A DNA stretch of 6,420 nt from Tardiphaga sp. (GTDB lineage: Bacteria > Pseudomonadota > Alphaproteobacteria > Rhizobiales > Xanthobacteraceae): NCBI GenBank assembly GCA_028290765.1, contig JAQGJF010000002.1:1-6420 (forward strand), given 5' to 3'. The notes beneath the pieces were generated by a model that was given only the letters and a program-made list of their open reading frames with translations, did no database searches and was not told where the DNA came from. Within the stretch, counting starts at the first letter, position 1. Each line of letters opens with the position of its first letter. The position numbers and the translations under genes are program-made. This document shows, in pieces, positions 1 through 5,666 of this stretch.

Positions 1-3
1 GAG

Positions 4-483
4 ATGAATCAGCATGCCAAGCGGATCAGCTTCGTACTGAACGGAAGCAAGACCGAGATGCTCGTTCAGACCCATGAAAATCTCGTCGAGCTGTTGAACC
101 GGCTGGATCTCTACGGCGCCCGCGAGAGCTGCGGCCAGGGTCTGTGCGGCTGCTGCACCGTGATCGTTGACGGCCTTGCGGTGTCGGGTTGCCTGTGTCC
201 GGCAGCATTCGTCGACGGCAAGACGATCGAGACGATCGAGCACCTCGATCGCGACCTGCATCTGAGCCCGGTGCAGCAGGCTTTCATCGAGGAAGGCGCG
301 TTCCAGTGCGGTTTTTGCACGTCGGGTTTCATCCTGATGACGCACAAGCTGCTGGAAGAAAAGCCGATGCCGACGGATGAAGAAATCAGGGACTATCTGG
401 CGGGAAATCTGTGCCGCTGCGCGGCTTATCCGGAGATCATCAACGCCGTGAAGAGTGCCGCACGAAAAACGGCGCGCGCATAA
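4..483 (+). CDS. (2Fe-2S)-binding small subunit of a molybdenum hydroxylase (xanthine dehydrogenase / CoxS family)
   Basis: This 159-residue protein has the full length of a stand-alone iron-sulfur subunit. It passes electrons from a molybdopterin large subunit towards FAD or another acceptor in a cytoplasmic or membrane-linked hydroxylase. The N-terminal plant-ferredoxin fold carries the first [2Fe-2S] cluster: C43, C48, C51 and C63, with the spacing C-x4-C-x2-C-x11-C. The C-terminal helical domain carries the second: C102, C105, C137 and C139, with C-x2-C-x31-C-x-C, in the blocks QCGFCTSGF and GNLCRC. Both sets are complete. Two extra cysteines, C50 and C65, flank the first cluster. The ATG at position 4 is accepted because the protein begins a normal distance before the ferredoxin fold; its ribosome binding site lies outside the window. 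The large and FAD subunits are not visible and presumably lie upstream. The MFS gene 28 bp downstream suggests a shared operon. The substrate (purine, aromatic acid, N-heterocycle or aldehyde) cannot be told from this subunit. Confidence 0.95.
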   Translation: MNQHAKRISFVLNGSKTEMLVQTHENLVELLNRLDLYGARESCGQGLCGCCTVIVDGLAVSGCLCPAAFVDGKTIETIEHLDRDLHLSPVQQAFIEEGAFQCGFCTSGFILMTHKLLEEKPMPTDEEIRDYLAGNLCRCAAYPEIINAVKSAARKTARA

Positions 484-511
484 GATATAAAGTAAAATTG
501 GGGGGATCAAG

Positions 512-1840
512 ATGACGACTTATGCAACAGAAGGCCCGTGGTACAGCGCGTTGTCGCGTTCGCAATGGAATGCGCTGATTGCCTCGAACCTCGGCTGGTT
601 GTTCGATGGTTTCGAAACCTATGCGCTGATTCTCACCGCCGGCGTCGCGCTGCGCCAGCTGCTCGATCCGTCGCAATATGCGCAGATACCATCCTATATC
701 GGCACCGTGATCGCGATCACCTTGCTCGGCTGGGGTATCGGCGGCATGCTGGGTGGAATTCTGGCCGACTATATCGGCCGCAAGCGCACCATGGTGATCG
801 CGATCATCGCCTATTCGATCGCGACCGGGCTCAGCGCATTCGCGTTCGATTGGATGTCGTTCGTGGCGTTGCGGTTTCTGGTCGGTATCGCCATCGGATC
901 GGAATGGGCCACCGGCAGTTCGATGCTCGCCGAACTGTGGCCGGATCGCGCCCGCGGCAAGGGGGCCGGCATCATGCAATGCGGGCTCGGTCTCGGCTTT
1001 TTCCTGGCGTCGTTCACCTGGCTGTTTCTCAGTCCGGCCGGTCCGGATGCCTGGCGCTACATGTTCGCGCTTGGCGTGCTTCCCGCGCTGCTCACCCTGT
1101 GGATCCGGCGCGCCATTCCGGAATCGAAAATCTGGGAAGAAGCCAACCAGAAGCGGCGGGTGGCGGTCGAACAAAAGAAGTCGGGCGTTTCACTGGGCGA
1201 AGCGGCCGAAAAATTGACGCGTTTCACGCTGTTCGATCTCTTTACCGAAGCATCGCTGCGTCGGCGGACCATCGTGGTTTTCCTGATGTCGCTGACCACC
1301 ACGGTGGGCTTCTGGGGCATTTCGACCTGGGTGCCGCCGTTCATCGGCTCGCTGGCGGTCAAGGAAGGCTTCAACGCCGCCCAGTGGGCAAGCTACGCCG
1401 GCATGGCCTATACGATCGGCTCGGTGCTCGGCTATCTCAGCATGGGCTTCCTGATGGACGCCTTCGGCCGCAAGCCGGTCACGATCGTATTTTTCGTCTT
1501 GGCGCTGGCGATGACGCCGGTGCTGTTCTTCGTGACGACCGATCTGAAGCTGCTGCTGCTGCTCGCGATGGTCAATGCGTTCTTCAGCAACGGGCAATAC
1601 ACCTGGATGCCGGTCTGGCTTCCGGAGCTGTATCCGACCCGCATGCGGGCAACCGCGCTGGCCTTCGCTTTCAACGGGCCACGCTTCATTGCCTTCCTGG
1701 GGCCGCTGCTCGCCGGCACCATGATCACGCAATTCGGCGGCTTCGGTCACGCCGCCATGGTGCTGGCGTCGATCTACGTGGTTGGAATCATTGCCGCGTT
1801 TTTCCTGCCGGAGACCAAGGGGTCGCCGCTGCCGGCCTGA
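512..1840 (+). CDS. Major facilitator superfamily transporter, metabolite:H+ symporter type
   Basis: This 442-residue protein has the usual length for a 12-helix MFS symporter of the inner membrane. The first helix carries the charged pair D32 and E35 in the block WLFDGFE, common in the aromatic acid and sugar/organic acid symporter groups. The loop between helices 2 and 3 has the MFS signature G82-x3-D86-x2-G89-R90-K91-R92. Its half-repeat is seen again around D316, G319, R320 and K321. A long charged cytoplasmic loop at about residues 200-255 separates the two six-helix halves. PELYPTRMRA (371-380) and PETKG (433-437) are typical of the second half and the end. The ATG at 512 is preceded by a run of six G (500-505) at good ribosome-binding distance. 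It lies 28 bp after the iron-sulfur subunit gene, so it probably brings in the hydroxylase substrate; the ligand itself is not identifiable. Confidence 0.95.
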   Translation: MTTYATEGPWYSALSRSQWNALIASNLGWLFDGFETYALILTAGVALRQLLDPSQYAQIPSYIGTVIAITLLGWGIGGMLGGILADYIGRKRTMVIAIIAYSIATGLSAFAFDWMSFVALRFLVGIAIGSEWATGSSMLAELWPDRARGKGAGIMQCGLGLGFFLASFTWLFLSPAGPDAWRYMFALGVLPALLTLWIRRAIPESKIWEEANQKRRVAVEQKKSGVSLGEAAEKLTRFTLFDLFTEASLRRRTIVVFLMSLTTTVGFWGISTWVPPFIGSLAVKEGFNAAQWASYAGMAYTIGSVLGYLSMGFLMDAFGRKPVTIVFFVLALAMTPVLFFVTTDLKLLLLLAMVNAFFSNGQYTWMPVWLPELYPTRMRATALAFAFNGPRFIAFLGPLLAGTMITQFGGFGHAAMVLASIYVVGIIAAFFLPETKGSPLPA

Positions 1841-1848
1841 TCCGGCAG
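1829..1848 (+). terminator. Hairpin over the MFS stop codon, possible weak terminator
   Basis: CTGCCGG (1829-1835) and CCGGCAG (1842-1848) form a perfect 7-bp GC-rich stem with a 6-base loop. The loop contains the TGA stop of the MFS gene. It sits between two convergent genes, where a bidirectional terminator would be useful. Neither strand has a T-run after the stem, so it is not a classical intrinsic terminator and the call is tentative. Confidence 0.3.
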
Positions 1849-1859
1849 GAGAGGATAAC

Positions 1860-2357
1860 TTAGCGGTGCGATACTGCAATGTCGGCGATCGACCTGAACA
1901 GAATGAGCGGGTCGTCCTTCGAGGGAATGAACCCGCGTCGTTTCCAGAATGCGGCAGCTTCAGCATCAACCGCGTTGACAATCAGCGCGCGACCTCCGAT
2001 GAGGTTTGCGGCCGTGACACAGCGTTGCAATGCATGTTTGAGTAGGCCCGTGCCAAGTCCCTTGCCAATCCAATTCTGATCCGTCGCAAGCTGCCCGAGC
2101 AACAGGCACGGGACAGGGTCGGGCGGCTGGCCGGTCCGGATAGACCGCGGCAGTATTGACGGCACAATTGCTGTGGGCGCGAGACCGTAATAACCGATTA
2201 CTCGACCGGCTTCATGGACGACAAGAACGGCCGTGAAGCCCTTCTCCTGGTTGGAGAGTGCTCGCGTTTTGAGCCAGCGATCGAGGGACGGCTGGCCGCA
2301 GGAGAACCTGGCGAGATCATCGGCCGCCGTCAGCAATTCGGGGCCGGAGATTGCCAA
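1860..2357 (-). CDS. GNAT-family acetyltransferase toxin, TacT/AtaT-like (type II toxin-antitoxin)
   Basis: Toxins of this family acetylate the amino group of charged tRNAs and so stop translation; that role is inferred from family and context. Visible blocks are the N-terminal FSCGQPSLDRWL with a following ALSNQEKG, then VIGYYGLAP, the acetyl-CoA loop QNWIGKGLGTGLL, and a C-terminal AAAFWKRRGF. All are characteristic of GNAT toxins paired with DUF1778 antitoxins. There is no ATG or GTG near the 5' end. I chose TTG at 2357, which gives 165 residues starting just before the conserved ISGPELL, lies 2 bp after the antitoxin TGA and has GGAAG about 6 bases upstream. A TTG at 2393 would give 177 residues and a 34-base overlap but has no ribosome binding site. 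The usual catalytic Tyr before the RxGF block is Trp here (W138 with this start). The gene converges on the MFS gene with a 19-bp gap and is cotranscribed with the antitoxin. Confidence 0.9.
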   Translation of the reverse strand: MAISGPELLTAADDLARFSCGQPSLDRWLKTRALSNQEKGFTAVLVVHEAGRVIGYYGLAPTAIVPSILPRSIRTGQPPDPVPCLLLGQLATDQNWIGKGLGTGLLKHALQRCVTAANLIGGRALIVNAVDAEAAAFWKRRGFIPSKDDPLILFRSIADIAVSHR

Positions 2358-2359
2358 CC

Positions 2360-2662
2360 TCAGCTTCCGGTTTTTGAGCTGCGAGCCTCCCAAGGCGCCG
2401 GGCGCTTGAAGATTTCAACGATCTCGGGGACCACTGTGGCCGGTCCCGACAATGCCGCCATGAAGGCTTTAAATCCGGCAGGACTCATCCGAACAGGTAC
2501 CGTCTCCATCAGCACATCCTCGGCTGCACGTACCGCCGCGTCGCGCACGAAGTCGGTGCGTGAGCGGCCGCGCAACGTTGCCGCCCGATCGATAAGAGCA
2601 ATGTCAGCTTCGGGCAGCCGCATGGAAAGCGGGTGCTCCTTGCGTTTAACCGCCCGGGGCAT
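2360..2662 (-). CDS. DUF1778 ribbon-helix-helix antitoxin, TacA-like
   Basis: This 100-residue protein is the expected partner of the GNAT toxin downstream. The N-terminal half (about residues 10-50) reads as a ribbon-helix-helix DNA-binding domain: a short strand HPLSMRLP, then the helix of IALIDRAATLRGRSRTDFV and a second helix through RDAAVRAAEDVL. The C-terminal half (about 55-92), ending in IFKRPAPW, is the part that in TacA-type antitoxins wraps the toxin and blocks its acetyl-CoA site. The start is the ATG at 2662, which has GGAGG 8 bases upstream; an in-frame TTG at 2677 overlaps that ribosome binding site and is rejected. Antitoxins of this type repress their own operon through the N-terminal domain, and a perfect 12-bp palindrome lies just upstream. 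The gene follows a LysR gene on the same strand after a 123-bp gap, so it probably has its own promoter. Confidence 0.9.
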   Translation of the reverse strand: MPRAVKRKEHPLSMRLPEADIALIDRAATLRGRSRTDFVRDAAVRAAEDVLMETVPVRMSPAGFKAFMAALSGPATVVPEIVEIFKRPAPWEARSSKTGS

Positions 2663-2670
2663 GAGAGAAA

Positions 2671-2675
2671 CCTCC
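2671..2675 (-). promoter_or_regulatory. Shine-Dalgarno site of the antitoxin gene
   Basis: Read on the minus strand this is GGAGG, followed by 8 bases and the ATG at 2662. It settles the antitoxin start and is much stronger than anything in front of the toxin. Such a difference would favour excess antitoxin, as is usual for these modules. Confidence 0.8.
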
Positions 2676-2676
2676 A

Positions 2677-2688
2677 AAATAGCTATTT
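2677..2688. promoter_or_regulatory. Perfect 12-bp palindrome, candidate antitoxin operator
   Basis: AAATAGCTATTT is self-complementary over its full 12 bp and lies one base upstream of the antitoxin Shine-Dalgarno site. Ribbon-helix-helix antitoxins bind such short AT-rich dyads to repress their own operon, so a role as operator is likely but inferred. The tetramer TAGC occurs at 2680, 2688 and 2698, which may be further half-sites. No convincing -10/-35 pair could be chosen nearby; the best is TTGATG (2724-2719) with TACAGA (2699-2694) on the minus strand at a long 19-base spacing. Confidence 0.45.
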
Positions 2689-2785
2689 AGCATTCTGTAG
2701 CGCATTTTGCAGTACAGCCATCAAGCGGTGGGCTTCGGTAAAGGCATCAATTCGGATGCCAAAATCCAGAATGCCAAGTGGCCCA

Positions 2786-3781
2786 TCAAACGGCCTTCTC
2801 GGACGCGTGCTGCCGTTCGCCGTTCTGGAAAGCCGCCGTATCGAGACAATCCAGCACCTTCTCCTGCGCCAGCAATTGCGTCCAGAGTTCCTCGGCCTTC
2901 TTCGACATTGGGCGGGCCGCGCGATAGATGCGGATGTCGAGGTCGATGTCGAAGTTCGAGTTACCCGCGCGGACCAGCTTGTTGCGCAGAATATCCTGAT
3001 GGGTGGTGCTCAAGGGCAGCCAGGCGACGCCGAAGCCCGACAGGGCCATCGTTCGCAGGCCGTCGGCCAGGGAGTTCTCATAGAGGCAATTCAGCCTCGG
3101 CAGATCCGTTCTCGAATTTGTCAGCTGCTCCACGGCCCAGGCCAGCGAGCATTCCGGGCTGTAGCCGAGAAATGACACCGGGAGCTTCAGGTCGCCGTCG
3201 AGACGATGCGTCGGCGATCCGTCCGGTTGCGGCGCCGACAGCGGCAGCAGTTTTTCCCGTCCGATCATAATCGAGGCGCAGCCCTCGATCGCCATCGGCC
3301 GGCCGGCGCTTCTCAGCATCCGCTCGCGTTCGTCCACGAGGCAGACGACGAAATCGACGACGCCATCATCGAGCGCCGCCGCGCAGGCGGGAAGATTGTC
3401 CGACGTCACCGAGAAGCGGATCGCTCCCATGCGCGCCTGCAACGCCGGAAGCCAGCGCGGAAAAAACGTGACGGACAGGATATGCGGCGCGGCGAAGGTG
3501 ATGCTGCGCATCCGGTTTTCGTGATCCTGCCGGACTGTCCGTCGGACACCGTGAAGCTGCCCAAGAACCTGATTGGCGGTGGCGAGCATCTTGTACCCGG
3601 CCTCGGTCAGATCGATCGGCGAGCGATGGCGGTCGATCAGCGGGACGCCGGCCCAATGTTCGAGCGCCTGCACGCGGCGGCTCAGCCCCGATTGGGTAAC
3701 ATTGCGGATCTCCGATGCCTTGGTGAAATTGCGCGTCTCGGCAATGACCATGAGATCTTCGAGCCACCGGATGTCGAGCAT
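2786..3781 (-). CDS. LysR-family transcriptional regulator
   Basis: This 331-residue cytoplasmic regulator has the standard layout. The winged helix-turn-helix is at residues 4-62, with FTKASEIRNVTQSGLSRRVQ (19-38) as the recognition region, followed by ALEHWAGVPLIDR and LTEAG. A linker helix runs to about residue 90. The periplasmic-binding-like effector domain begins at RSITFAAPH (92-100) and extends to about 305. The protein is some 20-30 residues longer than the usual ~300, with a polar C-terminal tail. The ATG at 3781 is chosen because AGAGGA sits 6 bases upstream and the helix-turn-helix begins right after it; a GTG at 3856 would add 25 residues with no family counterpart. It is divergent from the amino acid importer operon across 197 bp, the classic arrangement for a LysR regulator and its target. 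The effector is probably related to the imported amino acid. Confidence 0.95.
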   Translation of the reverse strand: MLDIRWLEDLMVIAETRNFTKASEIRNVTQSGLSRRVQALEHWAGVPLIDRHRSPIDLTEAGYKMLATANQVLGQLHGVRRTVRQDHENRMRSITFAAPHILSVTFFPRWLPALQARMGAIRFSVTSDNLPACAAALDDGVVDFVVCLVDERERMLRSAGRPMAIEGCASIMIGREKLLPLSAPQPDGSPTHRLDGDLKLPVSFLGYSPECSLAWAVEQLTNSRTDLPRLNCLYENSLADGLRTMALSGFGVAWLPLSTTHQDILRNKLVRAGNSNFDIDLDIRIYRAARPMSKKAEELWTQLLAQEKVLDCLDTAAFQNGERQHASEKAV

Positions 3782-3866
3782 GGACCGTCCTCTGCCAAGG
3801 GCCTGGCGAGTGCCGACCCATTCCGCGAGCCTATCACCGCATTTCAGCCGCCGCACCAGCGCGGCG

Positions 3867-3881
3867 ATGCGCGTTGCTCAT
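3867..3881. promoter_or_regulatory. Candidate LysR-type binding box (T-N11-A dyad)
   Basis: ATGCGCGTTGCTCAT is an interrupted dyad: ATG, G and C on the left mirror G, C and CAT on the right (positions 1-3, 5, 6 with 10, 11, 13-15). It contains the T-N11-A core of LysR-type sites. It lies near the middle of the divergent region, 85 bp from the LysR start and 97 bp from the binding-protein start, where one site could serve both promoters. TTGCTC is repeated directly at 3874 and 3881, which could form part of an adjacent activation site. The role is inferred. Confidence 0.45.
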
Positions 3882-3918
3882 TGCTCCAGCGCATATCCGC
3901 ATTGGCTCTGCCGACACC

Positions 3919-3950
3919 GGGGTGACAGGGTCGCTGCACCCCGAAAGGGG
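3919..3950 (+). other. Alternative hairpins in the leader of the ABC importer operon
   Basis: GGGGTG (3919-3924) can pair with CACCCC (3937-3942). The same CCCC (3939-3942) can instead close a GAAA tetraloop with GGGG (3947-3950). The two structures cannot form together. They end 17 bases before the GGGAGG ribosome binding site of the binding-protein gene. No T-run follows, and no known riboswitch is recognised, so a regulatory role is only possible. Confidence 0.3.
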
Positions 3951-3967
3951 CCGCTGCTTGGTTCATC

Positions 3968-3973
3968 GGGAGG
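3968..3973 (+). promoter_or_regulatory. Shine-Dalgarno site of the binding-protein gene
   Basis: GGGAGG followed by 5 bases and ATG at 3979. It fixes the start of the binding protein and rules out the upstream TTG at 3874, which would put 35 unrelated residues before the signal peptide. It is the strongest ribosome binding site in the importer operon, in keeping with the need for excess binding protein over permease. Confidence 0.85.
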
Positions 3974-3978
3974 TTGAT

Positions 3979-4896
3979 ATGACCTGGTTTCCCCTGTCGT
4001 TCGAACGTCGGTTGGCGGTTCTCGTTGCCGCCTTGCTGACGGCCTCGGCGCCGTTGGCCGCCCAGCAGAGCACTAACGGCGCCGGGCCGGGCGCCAGCCC
4101 GATCCTCAAGAGGATCGCCGAACGCGGCGAAATCAGCATCGGCCACAGGGAAGCTTCTGTCCCCTATTCCTTCATCAATGCACAACAGCAGGTCGAGGGC
4201 TACTCGATCGACATGTGCATGCCGGTCGTGGAGGCTGTCAGGAAGCGGCTGAACCGTCCCGATCTGAATATCAAATACGTGCCCATCAACACCACCAACC
4301 GCATCGCGCTCGTCACCAACGGCACGATCGATCTGGAATGCGGAACGACCACCAATTTCCTGGTCCGGCAGGAGCAGGTCGAATTCTCGCCGATCTTCTA
4401 CGTCACCGGCACGCAGGTGCTGGTCAAGGCATCCGCCAGCGTCGCCGAATTCGAAAATCTCAAGGGCCAGCGCGTCGCGGTGTTGCAGGCCTCGAGCAAC
4501 GAAGCCGCGGCGCGGCGCCTCAATGACGAGAAGAATCTGGGGATCCGCTTCGTCTATGCCCGCGATCTGGCGGAAGGCGCCTTGCTGGTCCAGACCGATC
4601 GCGTCGATGCCTTCCTCGCCGATGGCGGCCAGATCAAGATCTTCGCCGCGACCAAGGCGCAGCCGGCCGGATCGCTCAAGGTCGTCGGACGGTTGCTCAC
4701 CTACGATCCCTACAGCGCCATGATGCAGCGTGGCGACCAGGATTTCGCATTGCTGGTGCGGCGGGCCTTTGCCGAAACCTTTCGCAGCGGCAGCGCCGAG
4801 AAATTCTATGACAAATGGTTCGGACCGTATGGCATCGCGCTCGACGATGATCTGCGCGCCGCCTTCCGGGTGCAGGCGATTCCCGACACGCTTTGA
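3979..4896 (+). CDS. gltI: Periplasmic amino acid-binding protein of an ABC importer, GltI-like
   Basis: This 305-residue precursor captures a polar amino acid in the periplasm and delivers it to the permeases encoded next. A signal peptide is clear: R10-R11, a hydrophobic stretch at 12-24 and likely cleavage after A28 (APLAA/QQ). The mature part matches the glutamate/aspartate binding protein GltI along its length as I recall it: ILKRIAERGEISIGHRE, VPYSF, the lobe-1 block NRIALVTNGTIDLECGTTTN (107-126), and the end block AEKFYDKWFGP. R57, R108, T123-T125 and R130 fit ligand-contact positions of GltI. C80 and C121 may form a disulfide. In lobe 2 the GltI histidine of the AKDHGDS block corresponds to L197 here (ARDLAEG), and the Thr-rich block is QASSNE, so the ligand may not be glutamate. 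The symbol marks the family only. It is the first gene of the operon, divergent from LysR. Confidence 0.9.
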   Translation: MTWFPLSFERRLAVLVAALLTASAPLAAQQSTNGAGPGASPILKRIAERGEISIGHREASVPYSFINAQQQVEGYSIDMCMPVVEAVRKRLNRPDLNIKYVPINTTNRIALVTNGTIDLECGTTTNFLVRQEQVEFSPIFYVTGTQVLVKASASVAEFENLKGQRVAVLQASSNEAAARRLNDEKNLGIRFVYARDLAEGALLVQTDRVDAFLADGGQIKIFAATKAQPAGSLKVVGRLLTYDPYSAMMQRGDQDFALLVRRAFAETFRSGSAEKFYDKWFGPYGIALDDDLRAAFRVQAIPDTL

Positions 4897-4946
4897 GCCG
4901 TCAGGCCGCCGCAGCCTTCATGTCGTCGTGACTTCGTGAGACCCGC

Positions 4947-5663
4947 ATGACCTATCGGTGGAACTGGCACGTCCTGGTGAGCGAACCTTACCTCGACTGG
5001 CTCGTCTCGGGCCTGCAATGGACGCTTCTCGTTGCCGGTGCGGCCTGGCTGATCGCGCTTGGCGTCGGCCTCACCGTCGGGGTGCTGCGAACCCTGGCTT
5101 CGCCGGTACCGCGTGGGATCGGCACGGCCTATGTCGAAATCTTCCGGAACGTGCCGCTGCTGGTCCAGCTTTTCATCTGGTATTTCGTGCTGCCCGAGCT
5201 GCTCCCGGCAGAGTGGGGCCGCTGGCTGAAGCGTGATTTTCCGCAGCCGGAATATTGGACGGCGGTGATAGGGCTCGGCCTGTTCACGGCGGCGCGCGTC
5301 GCCGAACAGGTCCGGGCCGGAATCGACGGCGTCGGTCGCGGGCAGGGGATGGCGGCGGCCGCGACCGGCATGACCACGGCGCAAATCTATCGTTACGTCC
5401 TGCTGCCGTTGGCCGCACGCAGCATACTGCCGCCGCTGACCTCCGAATTCCTGAACATCATCAAGAACTCGTCGCTGGCGCTGACCATCGGCGTGCTCGA
5501 ACTCACCGGCCAGAGCCGGCAGATCGAGAGCGCGACGTTCCAGGGCATCGAGGCGTTGACGGCGGCGACGCTGATTTATGTCGCGCTGAGCGGGGTCGTG
5601 GTCATGGTCATGCGCGCCGTCGAGGCCCGCGTCGCGATCCCCGGCACGCTGGCGAGGACCTGA
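4947..5663 (+). CDS. gltJ: Polar amino acid ABC importer permease, GltJ-like (HisM/GlnP family)
   Basis: This 238-residue inner-membrane permease forms a heterodimeric channel with the next gene product. The N-terminus YRWNWHVL, the first helix after YLDWLVSGLQWTLLVAGAAW, and YVEIFRNVPLLVQLFIWYFVLPELLP (62-87) closely follow GltJ of the glutamate/aspartate system. The cytoplasmic EAA loop that docks the ATPase is intact: EQVRAGIDGVGRGQ (120-133), then AAAATGMTTAQIYRYVLLP. LTSEFLNIIKNSSLALTIG marks the fourth to fifth helix region. About five membrane segments are visible, normal for the family. The ATG at 4947 has only a weak GTGAG 6 bases upstream; it lies 50 bp after the binding-protein stop and translation may be partly coupled. 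The symbol reflects family resemblance; the ligand is set by the binding protein. Confidence 0.93.
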   Translation: MTYRWNWHVLVSEPYLDWLVSGLQWTLLVAGAAWLIALGVGLTVGVLRTLASPVPRGIGTAYVEIFRNVPLLVQLFIWYFVLPELLPAEWGRWLKRDFPQPEYWTAVIGLGLFTAARVAEQVRAGIDGVGRGQGMAAAATGMTTAQIYRYVLLPLAARSILPPLTSEFLNIIKNSSLALTIGVLELTGQSRQIESATFQGIEALTAATLIYVALSGVVVMVMRAVEARVAIPGTLART

Positions 5664-5666
5664 ATC

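Noticed and set aside
538..1863. A 441-codon plus-strand open frame overlapping the MFS gene
   Set aside because: It is the +2 shadow of the MFS gene; the other frame has the MFS signatures and twelve hydrophobic segments, this one has none.
440..1981. Long minus-strand open frames opposite the MFS gene
   Set aside because: Composition is that of antisense shadows (R, Q, H, P rich); no start signal or family pattern was seen.
3782..3856. 25-residue N-terminal extension of LysR from a GTG at 3856
   Set aside because: The ATG at 3781 has a good ribosome binding site and directly precedes the helix-turn-helix; the extension would consume most of the regulatory region.
2633..3977. Plus-strand open frames opposite the antitoxin and LysR genes
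   Set aside because: They mirror the LysR and antitoxin coding sequence, which have clear helix-turn-helix and ribbon-helix-helix patterns; the shadows have no recognisable content.
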